Source: Vicia villosa
Taxonomy: Eukaryota; Streptophyta; Magnoliopsida; Fabales; Fabaceae
Direction of reading: 5' to 3'
NCBI RefSeq assembly: GCF_029867415.1
Contig: NC_081185.1
Coordinates: forward strand, 71,831,553-71,895,552
DNA: 64,000 nucleotides
The notes beneath the pieces were generated by a model, which saw only the letters and a list, made by a program, of their open reading frames with translations, had not been told where the DNA came from and did not search any database. The first letter of the stretch is position 1, and every line of letters starts with the position of its first letter. A program made the position numbers and the translations under genes. Of this stretch, positions 11,716-22,613 are shown piece after piece.

Positions 11716-12994
11716 TGAAGGATAGAAAAACACTTAGAAAGGGGGGGATTGAATAAGTGTGACTTTAAATCTTGGACGATAAAAATAAATTGCACAATTA
11801 TTTTTATCCTGGTTCGCTGTTAACGAAGCTACTCCAGTCCACCCCCGCAGAGATGATTTACCTCAACTGAGGATTTAATCCACTAATCGCACGGATTACA
11901 ATGGTTTTCCACTTAGTCCGCAACTAAGTCTTCCAGAGTCTTCTGATCACAACTTGATCACTCCAGGAACAACTGCTTAGATACCCTCTAAGACTTTTCT
12001 AGAGTCTACTGATCAACACGATCACTCTAGGCTTAGTTCACTCCTAAGACTTTCTCTAGAGTCTACTGATCAACACGATCACTCTAGGCTTAGTTCACTC
12101 CTAAGACTTTCTGCTCAGCCAACTGCTAAGACTTCCTAGAGTATACTGATCACACGATCACTCTAGTTCCTTACAACTTAATGTAATCAATTCAAGAGTT
12201 TACAAATGCTTCTTAAAAGCGATAATCACAACTGTGATATTTCTCTTACAGTTTAAGCTTAATCTCACTAAAATATTACAACAGCAATGTAGTGAGCTTT
12301 GATGAAGATGAAGATTCTGAGTTTAGATTTGAACAGCGTTTCAGCAAGTTTGATATAAGTTGTTTTGGTGCAGAATCGTTAACCTTGCTTCTCATCAGAA
12401 CTTCATATTTATAGGCGTTGAGAAGATGACCGTTGAATGCATTTAATGCTTTGCGTGTTCCGTACAGCTTTGCATTTAATGTTATACGCTTTTGTCAACT
12501 ACCTCGAGCCTTGTTCACGCTGTGTCTACTGACGTAGCCTTTAGTAGCTTTTAACGTTCCTTTTGTCAGTCAGCGTAGTCTGCCACGTGTACTTCCTTCT
12601 GATCTGATGTTTGTGAATACGACGTTTGAATATCATCAGAGTCAAACAGCTTGGTGCATAGCATCTTCTGATCTTTTGACCTTGAAGTGCTTCTGAGCGT
12701 GATACCATCTTCTGATCTTCAGTGCTTCTGATCTCATGTTCTTCTGATGCTTCCATAGACCCATGTTCTGATTCTGCTTCGATCATCTTCTGATGTCTTG
12801 CCAGACCATGTTCTGATGTTGCATGCTGAACCATTTGAGACACAACTTCTGAGCGCTGAATTATGCGTACTCTTTATATATTTCCTGAAAGGGAAATTGC
12901 ATTGGATTAGAGTACCATATTATCTTAAGCAAAATTCATATTATTGTTATCATCAAAACTAAGATAATTGATAAGAACAAATCTTGTTCTAACA
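11716..12994 (-). repeat. SIRE 3' LTR
   Basis: On the minus strand it reads TGTTAGAACAAG … CTATCCTTCA. It is 1279 bp, the same length as the 5' LTR. It contains a tandem block with two near-identical units of TCTAGAGTCTACTGATCAACA (about 11997-12110). A TATA-like minus TATAAATATG lies near 12404-12413. Confidence 0.95.
12404..12413 (-). promoter_or_regulatory. TATA box of the SIRE LTR (3' copy; 5' copy near 20742-20751)
   Basis: Minus-strand CCTATAAATATG is a good TATA box inside both LTR copies. In the 5' LTR it would drive the genomic RNA. Confidence 0.65.
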
Positions 12995-12996
12995 AT

Positions 12997-13008
12997 CTCC
13001 CCCTTTTT
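12997..13008 (-). other. SIRE polypurine tract
   Basis: Minus-strand AAAAAGGGGGAGA lies one or two bases before the 3' LTR, where plus-strand DNA synthesis is primed. Three further copies of the plus-strand block TCTCCCCCTGA lie at about 13110-13160 and a CTCCCCCTTTTT copy at 13903-13914. Confidence 0.85.
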
Positions 13009-14775
13009 GATGATGACAAAAACATATATAAATGATATGAATTTGCGATCAGAAAGAGTAGACGGCAAAAGACAAATTACACAGCTATAGCATAAGCATA
13101 TGAATATGTCTCCCCCTGAGATTAACAATCTCCCCCTGAGATAAATAATCTCCCCCTGAAATAAATACTCGAAGAACTTTGATAAAAGACTTCCCTGATT
13201 ATTTCGGTAGAGACGATCATATAAGCTTCTGCCTTCAGAGAATTCATAGCTTCTGACTTCTGCTTCCATTGGACAGCTTCAGAACTTGAATTTCTAGATC
13301 CTTTAGAACATTCACATCTTCTGATTTCTGCTTCCCTCGGATAGCTTCAGAACTTTGAATGTCTACCAACATCACTTCATGCTAGATTTGTATCAGAACA
13401 TTGTTGAATGTACCAGAGCATCATCAGAGCATCTCTACATCCTGAAATGTTACAGAACAAAAACTAAACGACAAAAGTCAGCATGAACGAGTTAGAACAT
13501 AAAATGTATATTCAAATACATGATATGTATCAGAGCCAAATGTATCAGAGCATTTAGGCTAAAAACGTGTATCAGAGCAAATAATGTATCAGAGCCATAA
13601 CATTATATGTATCAAAGCAAATAGAATTTTGTCAGAACAGGATAGACAATGATATTCAAATTCTATTATCAGTGCTTCTGATTCATTCTTCTTTCTTGCT
13701 TCTGATTTCTGAAGCTTGATAGCACTCAGCTTGCTTCAGTGTCCATGGTTTTGCTTCTAGTGTTTGCTTTGAAGATTCACTTCACTTCTCTGTACCTGCA
13801 AAACACTTAAACCATATAGAACTTGCAGTTCTTGTTAGTGAATGTGTGGGAGCCTTTACCCAGCAACTGATAGATTTAATCAAATCATTTATCATTTATC
13901 TTTCTCCCCCTTTTTGTCATAACATCAAAAAGAATATTTAAAAAGATTCAGATGAATAAAACGACAAAAGAAAATATTAACTGGAATGTAAAACAAAGAA
14001 ACTTTTTCATTGATAATCAAAAGATATTACAAAAGGTTCCTATGTTTAACAAGCAGAAGCAGCAAGGAAAAGAAAACTACAAAGTAGAATTTCCAAAGAG
14101 GAAATGACTACAAAAATTAAAAAATACAACATTCGGTCAAGAAACTCAACATAGAAGTTGAGTATATCTTCCCACAACTCAAGAAAGTCTTCTGTCTTTG
14201 GATGAAAGTTGATAACAACATCAAAGAAGAGTCTGACTTGAGCGGTATTAGAAGAGCCATCCCGAGATGCACAGAGATCTGTCGCCTTTGAGTCATGGAG
14301 CTTCAACAGGCTTAGAGTGAACGCTAGGTTTTGAGAGAAGAAATGAAAAACGAGAGAGAGAGAGAGAGAGAAAGAAAAAACTTTTAAGAGGAAAACAAAA
14401 AGATAGGAAACCAAAAACCATTTTGAAGAGTATTTAAAAGAAAATAAAGTGAAACGAATGATGAAAAGCATTTAATGTTACGTGACGTGAGGAGAGATAA
14501 TAAAGACAAATGAGGTGACTAGCACAGTTACCTATGGTCGGCGTCCCTTCAACTGCACGCGCGCTTATCCATGAATAGTAACGACAGGTTTACCATCCCG
14601 AGATAAAACGTAACAGCTGTTTTGCTTTAAAAGAGGTTCTGAATCAACTTAGACAATGAAACGTTAGTAATAACCGAATCATAATTTCTAAAAGATTTCA
14701 ATCAGAACTTCTGATTAAAAAAAATGTTCCACATTCATTTCAGAAGATACTCATATATGAGAACTTCTCATCTTC
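13009..14775 (-). other. SIRE 3' extension after pol, env-position region
   Basis: About 1.77 kb between the pol stop and the 3' LTR. Many plant SIRE elements carry an env-like frame here, but this copy has none of useful length. It contains repeated polypurine-like blocks, many CAGAGC/TCAGAA words, and a promoter-like block (minus TTTAAATACTC near 14440, then a TC repeat at 14354-14373). A 141-codon minus frame at 14046-14471 ends in a hydrophobic segment (MLYFLIFVVISSLEILLC). I cannot assign it and list it as possible vestigial env or chance. Confidence 0.5.
14046..14471 (-). CDS. Small hypothetical frame in the SIRE env position
   Basis: 141 codons with a hydrophobic N-terminal part, partly encoded by a TC microsatellite (SFSLSLSLSL), a polar middle, and a hydrophobic C-terminus of about 28 residues that could span a membrane. 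The middle (NFHPKTEDFLELWEDILNF) looks protein-like. Against coding use: the N-terminal half is low-complexity and a TATA-like and leader-like sequence lies inside it, so any real start may be internal. No family recognised. Confidence 0.25.
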   Translation of the reverse strand: MLFIIRFTLFSFKYSSKWFLVSYLFVFLLKVFSFSLSLSLVFHFFSQNLAFTLSLLKLHDSKATDLCASRDGSSNTAQVRLFFDVVINFHPKTEDFLELWEDILNFYVEFLDRMLYFLIFVVISSLEILLCSFLFLAASAC

Positions 14776-17700
14776 TCATTCTGGGCATAAATCCATACTG
14801 ATGTTCTTCAGAATGAACTTAAACCTATCTTCAGCCAGGGGTTTTGTAAAGATATCAGCCCATTGATGGTCTGTATCAACAAAGTTTAAAGAAATAACAC
14901 CCTTCTGAACATAGTCCCTTATGAAATGATGTTTTATCTCAATATGTTTAGCTTTTGAATGAAGAATAGGATTCTTAGATAAACATATAGCAGAAGTATT
15001 ATCACAGAATATAGGAATGTTACTCTCATATATCTGATAGTCTTCCAACTGACTTTTCATCCAGAGCATCTGTGTACTACAACCAGCAGCTGCGACATAT
15101 TCTGCTTCTGTGGTTGATAGAGCAATGGTTGCTTGCTTCTTTGCTGTACCAGGAGATTAAGTGACTTCCAAGAAATTGGCAACTTCCTGAAGTACTTTTT
15201 CTTTCAATTCTGTCTCCAGCATAATCAGCATCGCAGAATCCTACTAAGTTGTATTCTTTAGATTTTCTGTAAACTAAGCCAACATTAGTAGTACCTTTCA
15301 GATACCTTAGAATTCTCTTAACAGCAGTTAAATGAGATTCTCTAGGATCTGATTGGAATCTAGCACACAAACAAACACTGAACAGAATGTCAGGTCTAGA
15401 AGCAGTCAGATATAGAAGAGATCCAATCATACCTCTGTATAACTTCTGATCTACCTTCTTACTTACCTCATCCTTACCTAGGATGCATGTTGGATGCATA
15501 GGAGTTTTGGCTTCTTTGCAGTCTAGAAGATTAAACTTCTTCAGAAGTTCCTTCACATACTTGGTTTGGTGAACGTACGTTCCTTCTGATGTTTGATTTA
15601 TTTGTATTCCAAGGAAGTACTTGAGTTCTCCCATCATGCTCATTTCAAACTCAGCCTGCATAGACTTAGCAAACTCCTTTCCAAGTGTAGCATTAGATGT
15701 TCCAAAAATAATATCATCTACATATATTTGACAAATTAAAATATCCTTTTCAAAGGTTTTACAAAAGGGAGTAGTGTCCACTTTTCCTCTAGTGAAACCA
15801 TTATCCAGAAGAAAAGAACTTAAGCGTTCGTACCAAGCTCGGGGAGCCTGTTTCAATCCATATAATGATTTCTTAAGTTTAAAAACATGATTAGGAGACA
15901 TAGAGTCTTCAAAACCAGGAGGTTGATGGACATAAACTTCTTCATCTATATAACCATTTAAGAAGGCACTCTTAACATCCATCTGATAGAGAGTGATGTT
16001 ATGTTGAGTGGCAAAAGAAATTAATAGACGAATAGATTCTAACCTGGCCACTGGTGCAAAGGTTTCTGTATAGTCAATCCCTTCTTGCTGACTATAACCC
16101 TGAGCCACCAATCTGGCTTTGTTTCTTACCACTTCACCTTTCTCACTGAGCTTGTTTCTGAAGACCCATTTTGTACCAATTATGTTGAATCCATCTGGTC
16201 TAGGAACAAGATCCCAAACATCATTCCTTGTAAACTGATTCAGTTCTTCTTGCATAGCAATTATCCAGTCTGGATCTTCTAGAGCATGATCAACAGAAGT
16301 TGGCTCAATCAAAGATACAAGACCTAATTGACAGTCTGCATTGTTTCTAAGGAATGCTCTTGTTCTGATTGGATCATCCTTCTTTCCAAGAATGACGTCT
16401 TCTGAATGACCAGAGATGAGTCTGGATGATCTTCTGACAGATGGTTCTTCAGATATGCTTAGATCCTCCAGAGAAGCTGATACTTGGTCTTCAGATTCCT
16501 TGCTTCTGAGAAGCTCTGCTTCTGATGCGTTGCTTCTTGGCTCAACAACTTCTGAGATGTCAATATCATAACCTGCAAAATTATCAACCTGCTTTGGTTT
16601 TTCAGAACCAAGCTTATCATCAAACCTGATATTGATTGATTCTTCTACAACCAATGTTTCAGTATTGTATACTCTGTAGCCTTTTGAGCGTTCAGAATAT
16701 CCAAGAAGGAAACATTTTTGTGCTTTGGAATCAAACTTACCAAGATGATCTTTAGTGTTCAGAATAAAGCATACACATCCAAAAGGATGGAAATATGAAA
16801 TGTTGGGCTTTCTATTCTTCCACAATTCATAGGGAGTCTTATTTAGAATAGGTCTGATAGAGATTCTATTCTGAATATAGCATGCAGTGTTTATTGCTTC
16901 TGCCCAGAAATGCTTAGCCATATTGGTTTCATTGATCATGGTTCTGGCCATTTCTTGAAGAGTCCTATTCTTTCGTTCTACAACCCCATTTTGCTGTGGA
17001 GTTCTAGGACAAGAGAAATCATGGGCAATACCATTTTCTTTGAAGAATTCTTCAAAGGATCTGTTCTCAAATTCACCACCATGATCACTTCTGACCTTTA
17101 TGATTTTACACTCTTTTTCAGATTGAATCTGAATGCAGAAATCAAAGAACACTGAATGAGTCTCATCCTTGTGTTTCAAGAATTTTACCCAAGTCCAGCG
17201 GCTATAATCATCTACGATGACTAATCCATATTTCTTTCCTCTGACAGATGCTGTTTTGACTGGGCCAAACAGATCAATGTGCAAGAGTTCTAATGGCCTT
17301 GAGGTAGAAACAACATTCTTAGACTTGAATGCAGGTTTGGAGAACTTGCCCTTCTGACATGCTTCACAAAGAGCATCTGATTTGAATTTCAGATTAGGGA
17401 GTCCTCTGACAAGATTTAGTTTGTTAATCTGAGAGATCTTTCTCAAACTAGCATGACCTAATCTCCTGTGCCAGACCCACTGCTCTTCAGAAACAGACAT
17501 AAGACAAGTCACCTTCTGACTCATAAGATCTTGCAGATCTGTCTTATAAATGTTGTTCTTCCTCTTGCCTGTAAATAGGATTGAGCCATCCTTCTGATTT
17601 ACAGCCTTGCAGGACTCTTGATTAAAGATTATATCATAACCATTGTCACTCAATTGACTGATAGATAAGAGGTTATGTGTTAATCCTTCTACAAGAAGTA

Positions 17701-17911
17701 CATTAGAGATGGAAGGAGAGTTACCAGACTTTATAGTTCCAGAGCCAATTATCTTGCCCTTCTGATCTCCTCCGAACTTGACTTCTCCTCCAGACTTAAG
17801 CACCAGGTCTTGGAACATAGACCTTCTTCCTGTCATGTGTCGCGAGCATCCAGAGTCCAGGTACCATGACATGTTGTGCTTTGTCCTTCTTGCAGCCAAG
17901 GATATCTGCAA
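14776..17911 (-). pseudogene. pol: SIRE pol: protease, integrase, RT, RNase H (one frameshift)
   Basis: The main frame 17911-15077 (944 codons) carries an aspartic protease (WYLDSGCSRHMTG, about residue 16), a GAG-pre-integrase HHCC segment (HRRLGHASL, CEACQKGK), and an integrase DDE core (HIDLFGPV, SDHGGEF, PQQNGVVERKN). RT follows, with YVDD (CQIYVDDIIFG), and RNase H starts at GFCDADYAG. Near 15145 a single missing base after WYSK shifts the frame. The remaining RNase H continues in the frame 15069-14776 (MLWMKSQLED … MDLCPE). The gag frame overlaps its start by 116 nt in another frame. A pre-existing template or another copy must supply pol if this copy moved after the lesion; the lesion may postdate insertion. 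Confidence 0.9.
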
Positions 17912-19715
17912 TAGGAATAATCTTATCCTTAGGTACCCACATCTTTTTGGGTCCTTTCTTGTTAGATTTTCTCAAGTTCTGATTGAACTTGGATTTAACA
18001 TTATAAGCAATAGGGGGAACAGCATGATAATTCTTAATGTGAGTTTCATGATATTTCCTAGGTTGTGTCACATGCTTCTTAGTGTGTGTAATGTGAAAAC
18101 TTTGTGCATGTGAAGTGTGCCTAATATCATGAGAGTGGCCATACTTGAACTGATCATACAATGGCTTGTATGTAATTTTCATTTCATCAACAGGTTCAAG
18201 TTTGTATGGGGTTTCACCCTCATAACCAATGCCAACTCTTTTGTTTCCAGACACAGCATATATCATAGAAGCTAGCTGACTTCTGCCAATACTTCTAGAT
18301 AAGAACTTCCTGAAACTTAAATCATATTCTTTCAGAATATGGTTTAGACTAGGAGTGGATTTTTCTGAATCAGAAGGAGATCCAACATTATTGGATAATT
18401 TTAAAAGTTTTTCTTTTAATTCAGAATTCTCCAACTCAAGCTTCTTTGTTTCAAATTCAAATTGCTTTTTCAGCTTTTTGTATTTGAGACTAATCTGAGA
18501 CTTGAGTTCCAGAAGTTCAGTTAGACCGGAAACTAACTCATCTCTAGTAAGTTCAGAAAATACCTCTTCAGAATCTGATTCTGATGTAGATTCTGATCCG
18601 TCATCTTCTGTCGCCATCAGCGCACAGTTGGCCTGCTCATCTTCTGAATCATCTTCTGACTCATCCCAGGTTGCCATAAGACCTTTCTTCTTATGAAACT
18701 TCTTCTTGGGACTTTCCTTCTGAAGATTTGGACATTCATTCTTGTAGTGTCCAGGCTCATTGCATTCATAGCACATGACCTTCTTCTTGTCAAATCTTCT
18801 TTCATCAGAAGATTCTCCACGTTCAAATTTCCTTGAACTTCTGAAGCCTCTGAACTTCCTTTGCTTGGTCTTCCAGAGTTGATTTAGCCTTCTGGAAATC
18901 AGGGACAGTTCATCTTCTTCTTCAGATTCTGATTCTTCAGGATCTTCTTCTTTGGCCTGAAAAGCGTTAGTGCATTTCTTGATATTTGATTTTAATGCAA
19001 TAGACTTACCTTTCTTTTGAGGCTCATTTGCGTCCAGCTCTATTTCATGACTTCTCAAGGCGCTGATAAGCTCTTCCAGAGAAACTTCATTCAGATTCTT
19101 TGCAATCTTGAATGCAGTCACCATAGGACCCCATCTCCTGGGTAAGCTTCTGATGATCTTCTTCACATGATCAGCCTTGGTGTATCCTTTGTCAAGAACT
19201 CTCAATCCAGCAGTCAGAGTTTGAAATCTCGAAAACATCTTTTCAATGTCTTCATCATCCTCCATCTTGAAGGCTTCATACTTCTGGATTAAGGCTAGAG
19301 CTTTGGTCTCCTTGACTTGAGCGTTTCCTTCATGAGTCATTTTCAAGGACTCATATATATCATAGGCCGTTTCCCTGTTAGATATCTTCTCATACTCAGC
19401 ATGAGAGATAGCATTCAGCAAAACAGTTCTACATTTATGATGATTCCTGAAAAGCTTCTTTTGATCATCATTCATTTCTTGCCTTGACAGCTTTACACCT
19501 CTGGCATTTACAGGATGTTTGTAACCATCCATCAGAAGATCCCATAGATCACCATCTAGACCCAGAAAGTAACTTTCCAGTTTATCTTTCCAGTATTCAA
19601 AGTTTTCACCATCAAATACCGGCGGTCTAGTATAACCATTGTTACCGTTGTATTGCTCAGCAGAGCCAGATGTAGATGCAGGTGTAGGTGTAGTCCTTTC
19701 ACTTTCATCAACCAT
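17796..19715 (-). CDS. gag: SIRE gag
   Basis: 639 codons starting MVDESERTTPTP. A gag domain of the plant Copia type (PPVFDGENFEYWKDKLE near 33, then AYDIYESLK and GLRVLDKGYTKADH) is followed by acidic Ser/Glu-rich stretches and one CCHC zinc knuckle (CYECNEPGHYKNEC near residue 315). A Leu/Lys/Glu-rich helical segment near 405-450 looks coiled-coil. It ends VYVPRPGA, overlapping the protease reading frame. The protein forms the particle and binds the RNA. The start is the only upstream ATG in frame with the domain. Confidence 0.9.
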   Translation of the reverse strand: MVDESERTTPTPASTSGSAEQYNGNNGYTRPPVFDGENFEYWKDKLESYFLGLDGDLWDLLMDGYKHPVNARGVKLSRQEMNDDQKKLFRNHHKCRTVLLNAISHAEYEKISNRETAYDIYESLKMTHEGNAQVKETKALALIQKYEAFKMEDDEDIEKMFSRFQTLTAGLRVLDKGYTKADHVKKIIRSLPRRWGPMVTAFKIAKNLNEVSLEELISALRSHEIELDANEPQKKGKSIALKSNIKKCTNAFQAKEEDPEESESEEEDELSLISRRLNQLWKTKQRKFRGFRSSRKFERGESSDERRFDKKKVMCYECNEPGHYKNECPNLQKESPKKKFHKKKGLMATWDESEDDSEDEQANCALMATEDDGSESTSESDSEEVFSELTRDELVSGLTELLELKSQISLKYKKLKKQFEFETKKLELENSELKEKLLKLSNNVGSPSDSEKSTPSLNHILKEYDLSFRKFLSRSIGRSQLASMIYAVSGNKRVGIGYEGETPYKLEPVDEMKITYKPLYDQFKYGHSHDIRHTSHAQSFHITHTKKHVTQPRKYHETHIKNYHAVPPIAYNVKSKFNQNLRKSNKKGPKKMWVPKDKIIPIADILGCKKDKAQHVMVPGLWMLATHDRKKVYVPRPGA

Positions 19716-20053
19716 CTTTTAAGTGAAGCGTTTTTCTCTTCCTGAATCTTTTCTAAACACGGTTAAGTGCTTGCACCTTAGAACCGGCGCTCTGATACCA
19801 CTTGTAGGATCAAGCGCTTACCACTGCGCTAAAAGCAATTGCTGTTAGTGAGGGCGCAACTTTATTTCCTTATAGTATGAGCCCTCAGGGGCTGCACCTA
19901 AAGCGAGGTTTGTAAGCTCTCTCTAGGCGCCATGGGTTGGGATGTTAAGCCCATTCGAATCCCTAAGGGTGACGCTGGATTTATTTATCCAACAATCTCC
20001 CCCCCAGTGTCAGCCGGGGGGATTCGAACCCATGACCATGCTCTGATACCAAT
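19716..20053 (-). other. SIRE leader with duplicated primer-site word and tRNA-like boxes
   Basis: Minus TGGTATCAGAGC occurs next to the 5' LTR (20040-20051) and again 251 nt downstream (19789-19800). Between them are a box-B-like minus GGTTCGAATCC (20020-20030) and a box-A-like minus TAGCGCAGTGGTAAGCGC (19814-19831), in reverse of their order in a tRNA gene. No complete tRNA fold is possible in this order, so no tRNA gene is called. Confidence 0.6.
20040..20051 (-). other. SIRE primer-binding site
   Basis: Minus TGGTATCAGAGC is the standard plant primer site complementary to the 3' end of initiator tRNA-Met. It sits two bases from the LTR end. Confidence 0.93.
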
Positions 20054-21332
20054 TGAAGGATAGAAAAACACTTAGAAAGGGGGGGATTGAATAAGTGTGA
20101 CTTTAAATCTTGGACGATAAAAATAAATTGCACAATTATTTTTATCCTGGTTCGCTGTTAACGAAGCTACTCCAGTCCACCCCCGCAGAGATGATTTACC
20201 TCAACTGAGGATTTAATCCACTAATCGCACGGATTACAATGGTTTTCCACTTAGTCCGCAACTAAGTCTTCCAGAGTCTTCTGATCACAACTTGATCACT
20301 CCAGGAACAACTGCTTAGATACCCTCTAAGACTTTTCTAGAGTCTACTGATCAACACGATCACTCTAGGCTTAGTTCACTCCTAAGACTTTCTCTAGAGT
20401 CTACTGATCAACACGATCACTCTAGGCTTAGTTCACTCCTAAGACTTTCTGCTCAGCCAACTGCTAAGACTTCCTAGAGTATACTGATCACACGATCACT
20501 CTAGTTCCTTACAACTTAATGTAATCAATTCAAGAGTTTACAAATGCTTCTTAAAAGCGATAATCACAACTGTGATATTTCTCTTACAGTTTAAGCTTAA
20601 TCTCACTAAAATATTACAACAGCAATGTAGTGAGCTTTGATGAAGATGAAGATTCTGAGTTTAGATTTGAACAGCGTTTCAGCAAGTTTGATATAAGTTG
20701 TTTTGGTGCAGAATCGTTAACCTTGCTTCTCATCAGAACTTCATATTTATAGGCGTTGAGAAGATGACCGTTGAATGCATTTAATGCTTTGCGTGTTCCG
20801 TACAGCTTTGCATTTAATGTTATACGCTTTTGTCAACTACCTCGAGCCTTGTTCACGCTGTGTCTACTGACGTAGCCTTTAGTAGCTTTTAACGTTCCTT
20901 TTGTCAGTCAGCGTAGTCTGCCACGTGTACTTCCTTCTGATCTGATGTTTGTGAATACGACGTTTGAATATCATCAGAGTCAAACAGCTTGGTGCATAGC
21001 ATCTTCTGATCTTCTGACCTTGAAGTGCTTCTGAGCGTGATACCATCTTCTGATCTTCAGTGCTTCTGATCTCATGTTCTTCTGATGCTTCCATAGACCC
21101 ATGTTCTGATTCTGCTTCGATCATCTTCTGATGTCTTGCCAGACCATGTTCTGATGTTGCATGCTGAACCATTTGAGACACAACTTCTGAGCGCTGAATT
21201 ATGCGTACTCTTTATATATTTCCTGAAAGGGAAATTGCATTGGATTAGAGTACCATATTATCTTAAGCAAAATTCATATTATTGTTATCATCAAAACTAA
21301 GATAATTGATAAGAACAAATCTTGTTCTAACA
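20054..21332 (-). repeat. SIRE 5' LTR
   Basis: 1279 bp, matching the 3' LTR except for about one substitution (CTTCTGACC at 21012 against CTTTTGACC at 12674). It is followed on the plus side by ATTCT, the target duplication. Confidence 0.95.
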
Positions 21333-22319
21333 ATTCTGAGCAACAACTCTTATGTTAAAAAAATTTACATGAATAATTCTAAACTTATAACACAATCCAA
21401 GAAACAACTCTTGTGTTTATTACATTGTTGTACAAAGATGTTTATAATTTATATGTTGAATAGTATCTTGTAGTGTTCTTCTTCTTCATATTCTTTGTTG
21501 AGCAAGTCACGAGCAATAGCTCCTTGCTTCTTCTGAGTTTTATCAAGATGTATATGATTAGAGTTAATTTGCATCTTGTAGAAACTTTTTTCTTCATCTT
21601 CTTTGTTCATATTAGTTTTGCATATAACTTTGGCATTAGTATCAACTAATTTGCCTAGTAGCATTTTAAACTGGCATGAGCTTCAGCTTCTCTTTTGATA
21701 GATGCTTCATAATCAACGACTTCTGAATGTTTGTTCCTTATCTGTATATGTTGATTCTTCTCCATTTGTGTTGGTTGAATTACATTCAAGCCAAGCAACA
21801 ACTAACAACTACAATGATAACAACCATTATGACAGTATGAATGTAAGCATCGTGATAATTGCAACAACAACCTTTTTTTTTAGTTGTCGTCAACATTGTT
21901 GGATGATTTGGTCTTCTTTTTTTAGTTTCTCAAAAGAGACGTTGGAGAGCAACAAGGTCCTTTTTATTTCCACCTGCTAGTTCCCAACTGATAGAATCAA
22001 GCATAGATGTGAATGGTGAAGTACGTCTTGTTCGTCCTTTTATGGTAATGGAACTAAACGTTCATCTGTACCTTGTACATCATACTTTATAAATTTATCT
22101 TCTATTCTTCTTGAACTTCAGAGGCTAGCAACAAGAGTTGGATGAAGGAAAATAAGCTTTTGAGTTTTCAGAACTTCAAGTCTTCAGAGTCTTCAGAACC
22201 ACGTCTTCAGAGTCTTTAGCACTTGGTCTTCAGTACTCTTAATCTTCAGAAACATGAATCTTCAGAGCTTCAAGTCTTCAGAGTCTTCAGAAATTCATCT
22301 TCAAAGTCTTTCAGCACTT
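21333..22319 (-). repeat. Old SIRE-like LTR, piece 2 of 3
   Basis: This is the continuation of the sequence interrupted at 11715. It has no coding frame. Its right part (22150-22319) is a run of TCTTCAGAGTCTTCAGAA-like short repeats. It ends at CACTT, the target duplication of the Tekay element, and resumes at 42880. Confidence 0.55.
22150..22319. repeat. Imperfect tandem repeat of CTTCAGAGTCTTCAGAA-like words
   Basis: At least eight degenerate copies of a roughly 12-18 nt unit (variants of CTTCAGAGT, CTTCAGAAC and AGTCTTCAG) lie in a row. Similar TCTTCTGATCTTC words occur in the SIRE LTR at about 12660-12790, which supports common origin. Confidence 0.7.
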
Positions 22320-22483
22320 TGTAACACCCCATAAATTTCTTTATTTAATTTATTTTTTTTATTAAATAATAGAATTAATTGAATTATTTGAGAAATATGG
22401 ATTGATGAGGCTATTGGGCCAGTGTCGCAAGTAGCAATTGGGGGGGGGTGTCAGTTGCAAAGCCTTTTTACTAAAACAAGGTT

Positions 22484-22502
22484 ATATTTTTCATAAAATA
22501 GA
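22484..22502 (+). promoter_or_regulatory. TATA-like region of the Tekay LTR
   Basis: TTATATTTTTCATAAAATA lies about 115-130 nt upstream of the donor-like GTAAGG. Two related LTRs have TATA-like boxes at a comparable place (43443-43455 and about 47452). This is a plausible promoter, not demonstrated. Confidence 0.5.
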
Positions 22503-22613
22503 AAAGAGGAAATATTGTGAAAAGAGAACCAAAAAGGAGAAGAGAAGATTGAACGTGAAATTGGGAGAAGAGCAAGTGTGAAGAGCAAGGGCATCCAAGA
22601 ATTCGACATCGAG

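Larger units (their letters stand above)
11716..21332 (-). mobile_element. SIRE-type Copia retrotransposon, young full-length copy
   Basis: Two 1279-bp LTRs bound a 7.06-kb interior, flanked by the 5-bp duplication ATTCT (11711-11715 and 21333-21337). On the minus strand the order is LTR, initiator-tRNA-Met-type primer site, gag, protease-integrase-RT-RNase H, a long 3' non-coding region and a polypurine tract. Gene order (integrase before RT), the large gag, LTR length and the 3' extension fit the SIRE/Maximus lineage. By eye the LTRs differ at about one position, so insertion was recent. The pol frame nonetheless has a one-base frameshift. Confidence 0.95.

Noticed and set aside
12541..12843. 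100-codon minus frame repeated at 20879-21181
   Set aside because: It is inside the SIRE LTRs and duplicates because the LTRs are identical; composition follows TCTTCTGATC repeats.
13111..13160. CRISPR-like short repeats
   Set aside because: Three polypurine-like words of about 11 nt without uniform spacers, inside a plant retrotransposon.
19800..20040. tRNA gene in the SIRE leader
   Set aside because: Box B precedes box A on the same strand and no acceptor or anticodon stems pair; primer-site words explain part of the likeness.
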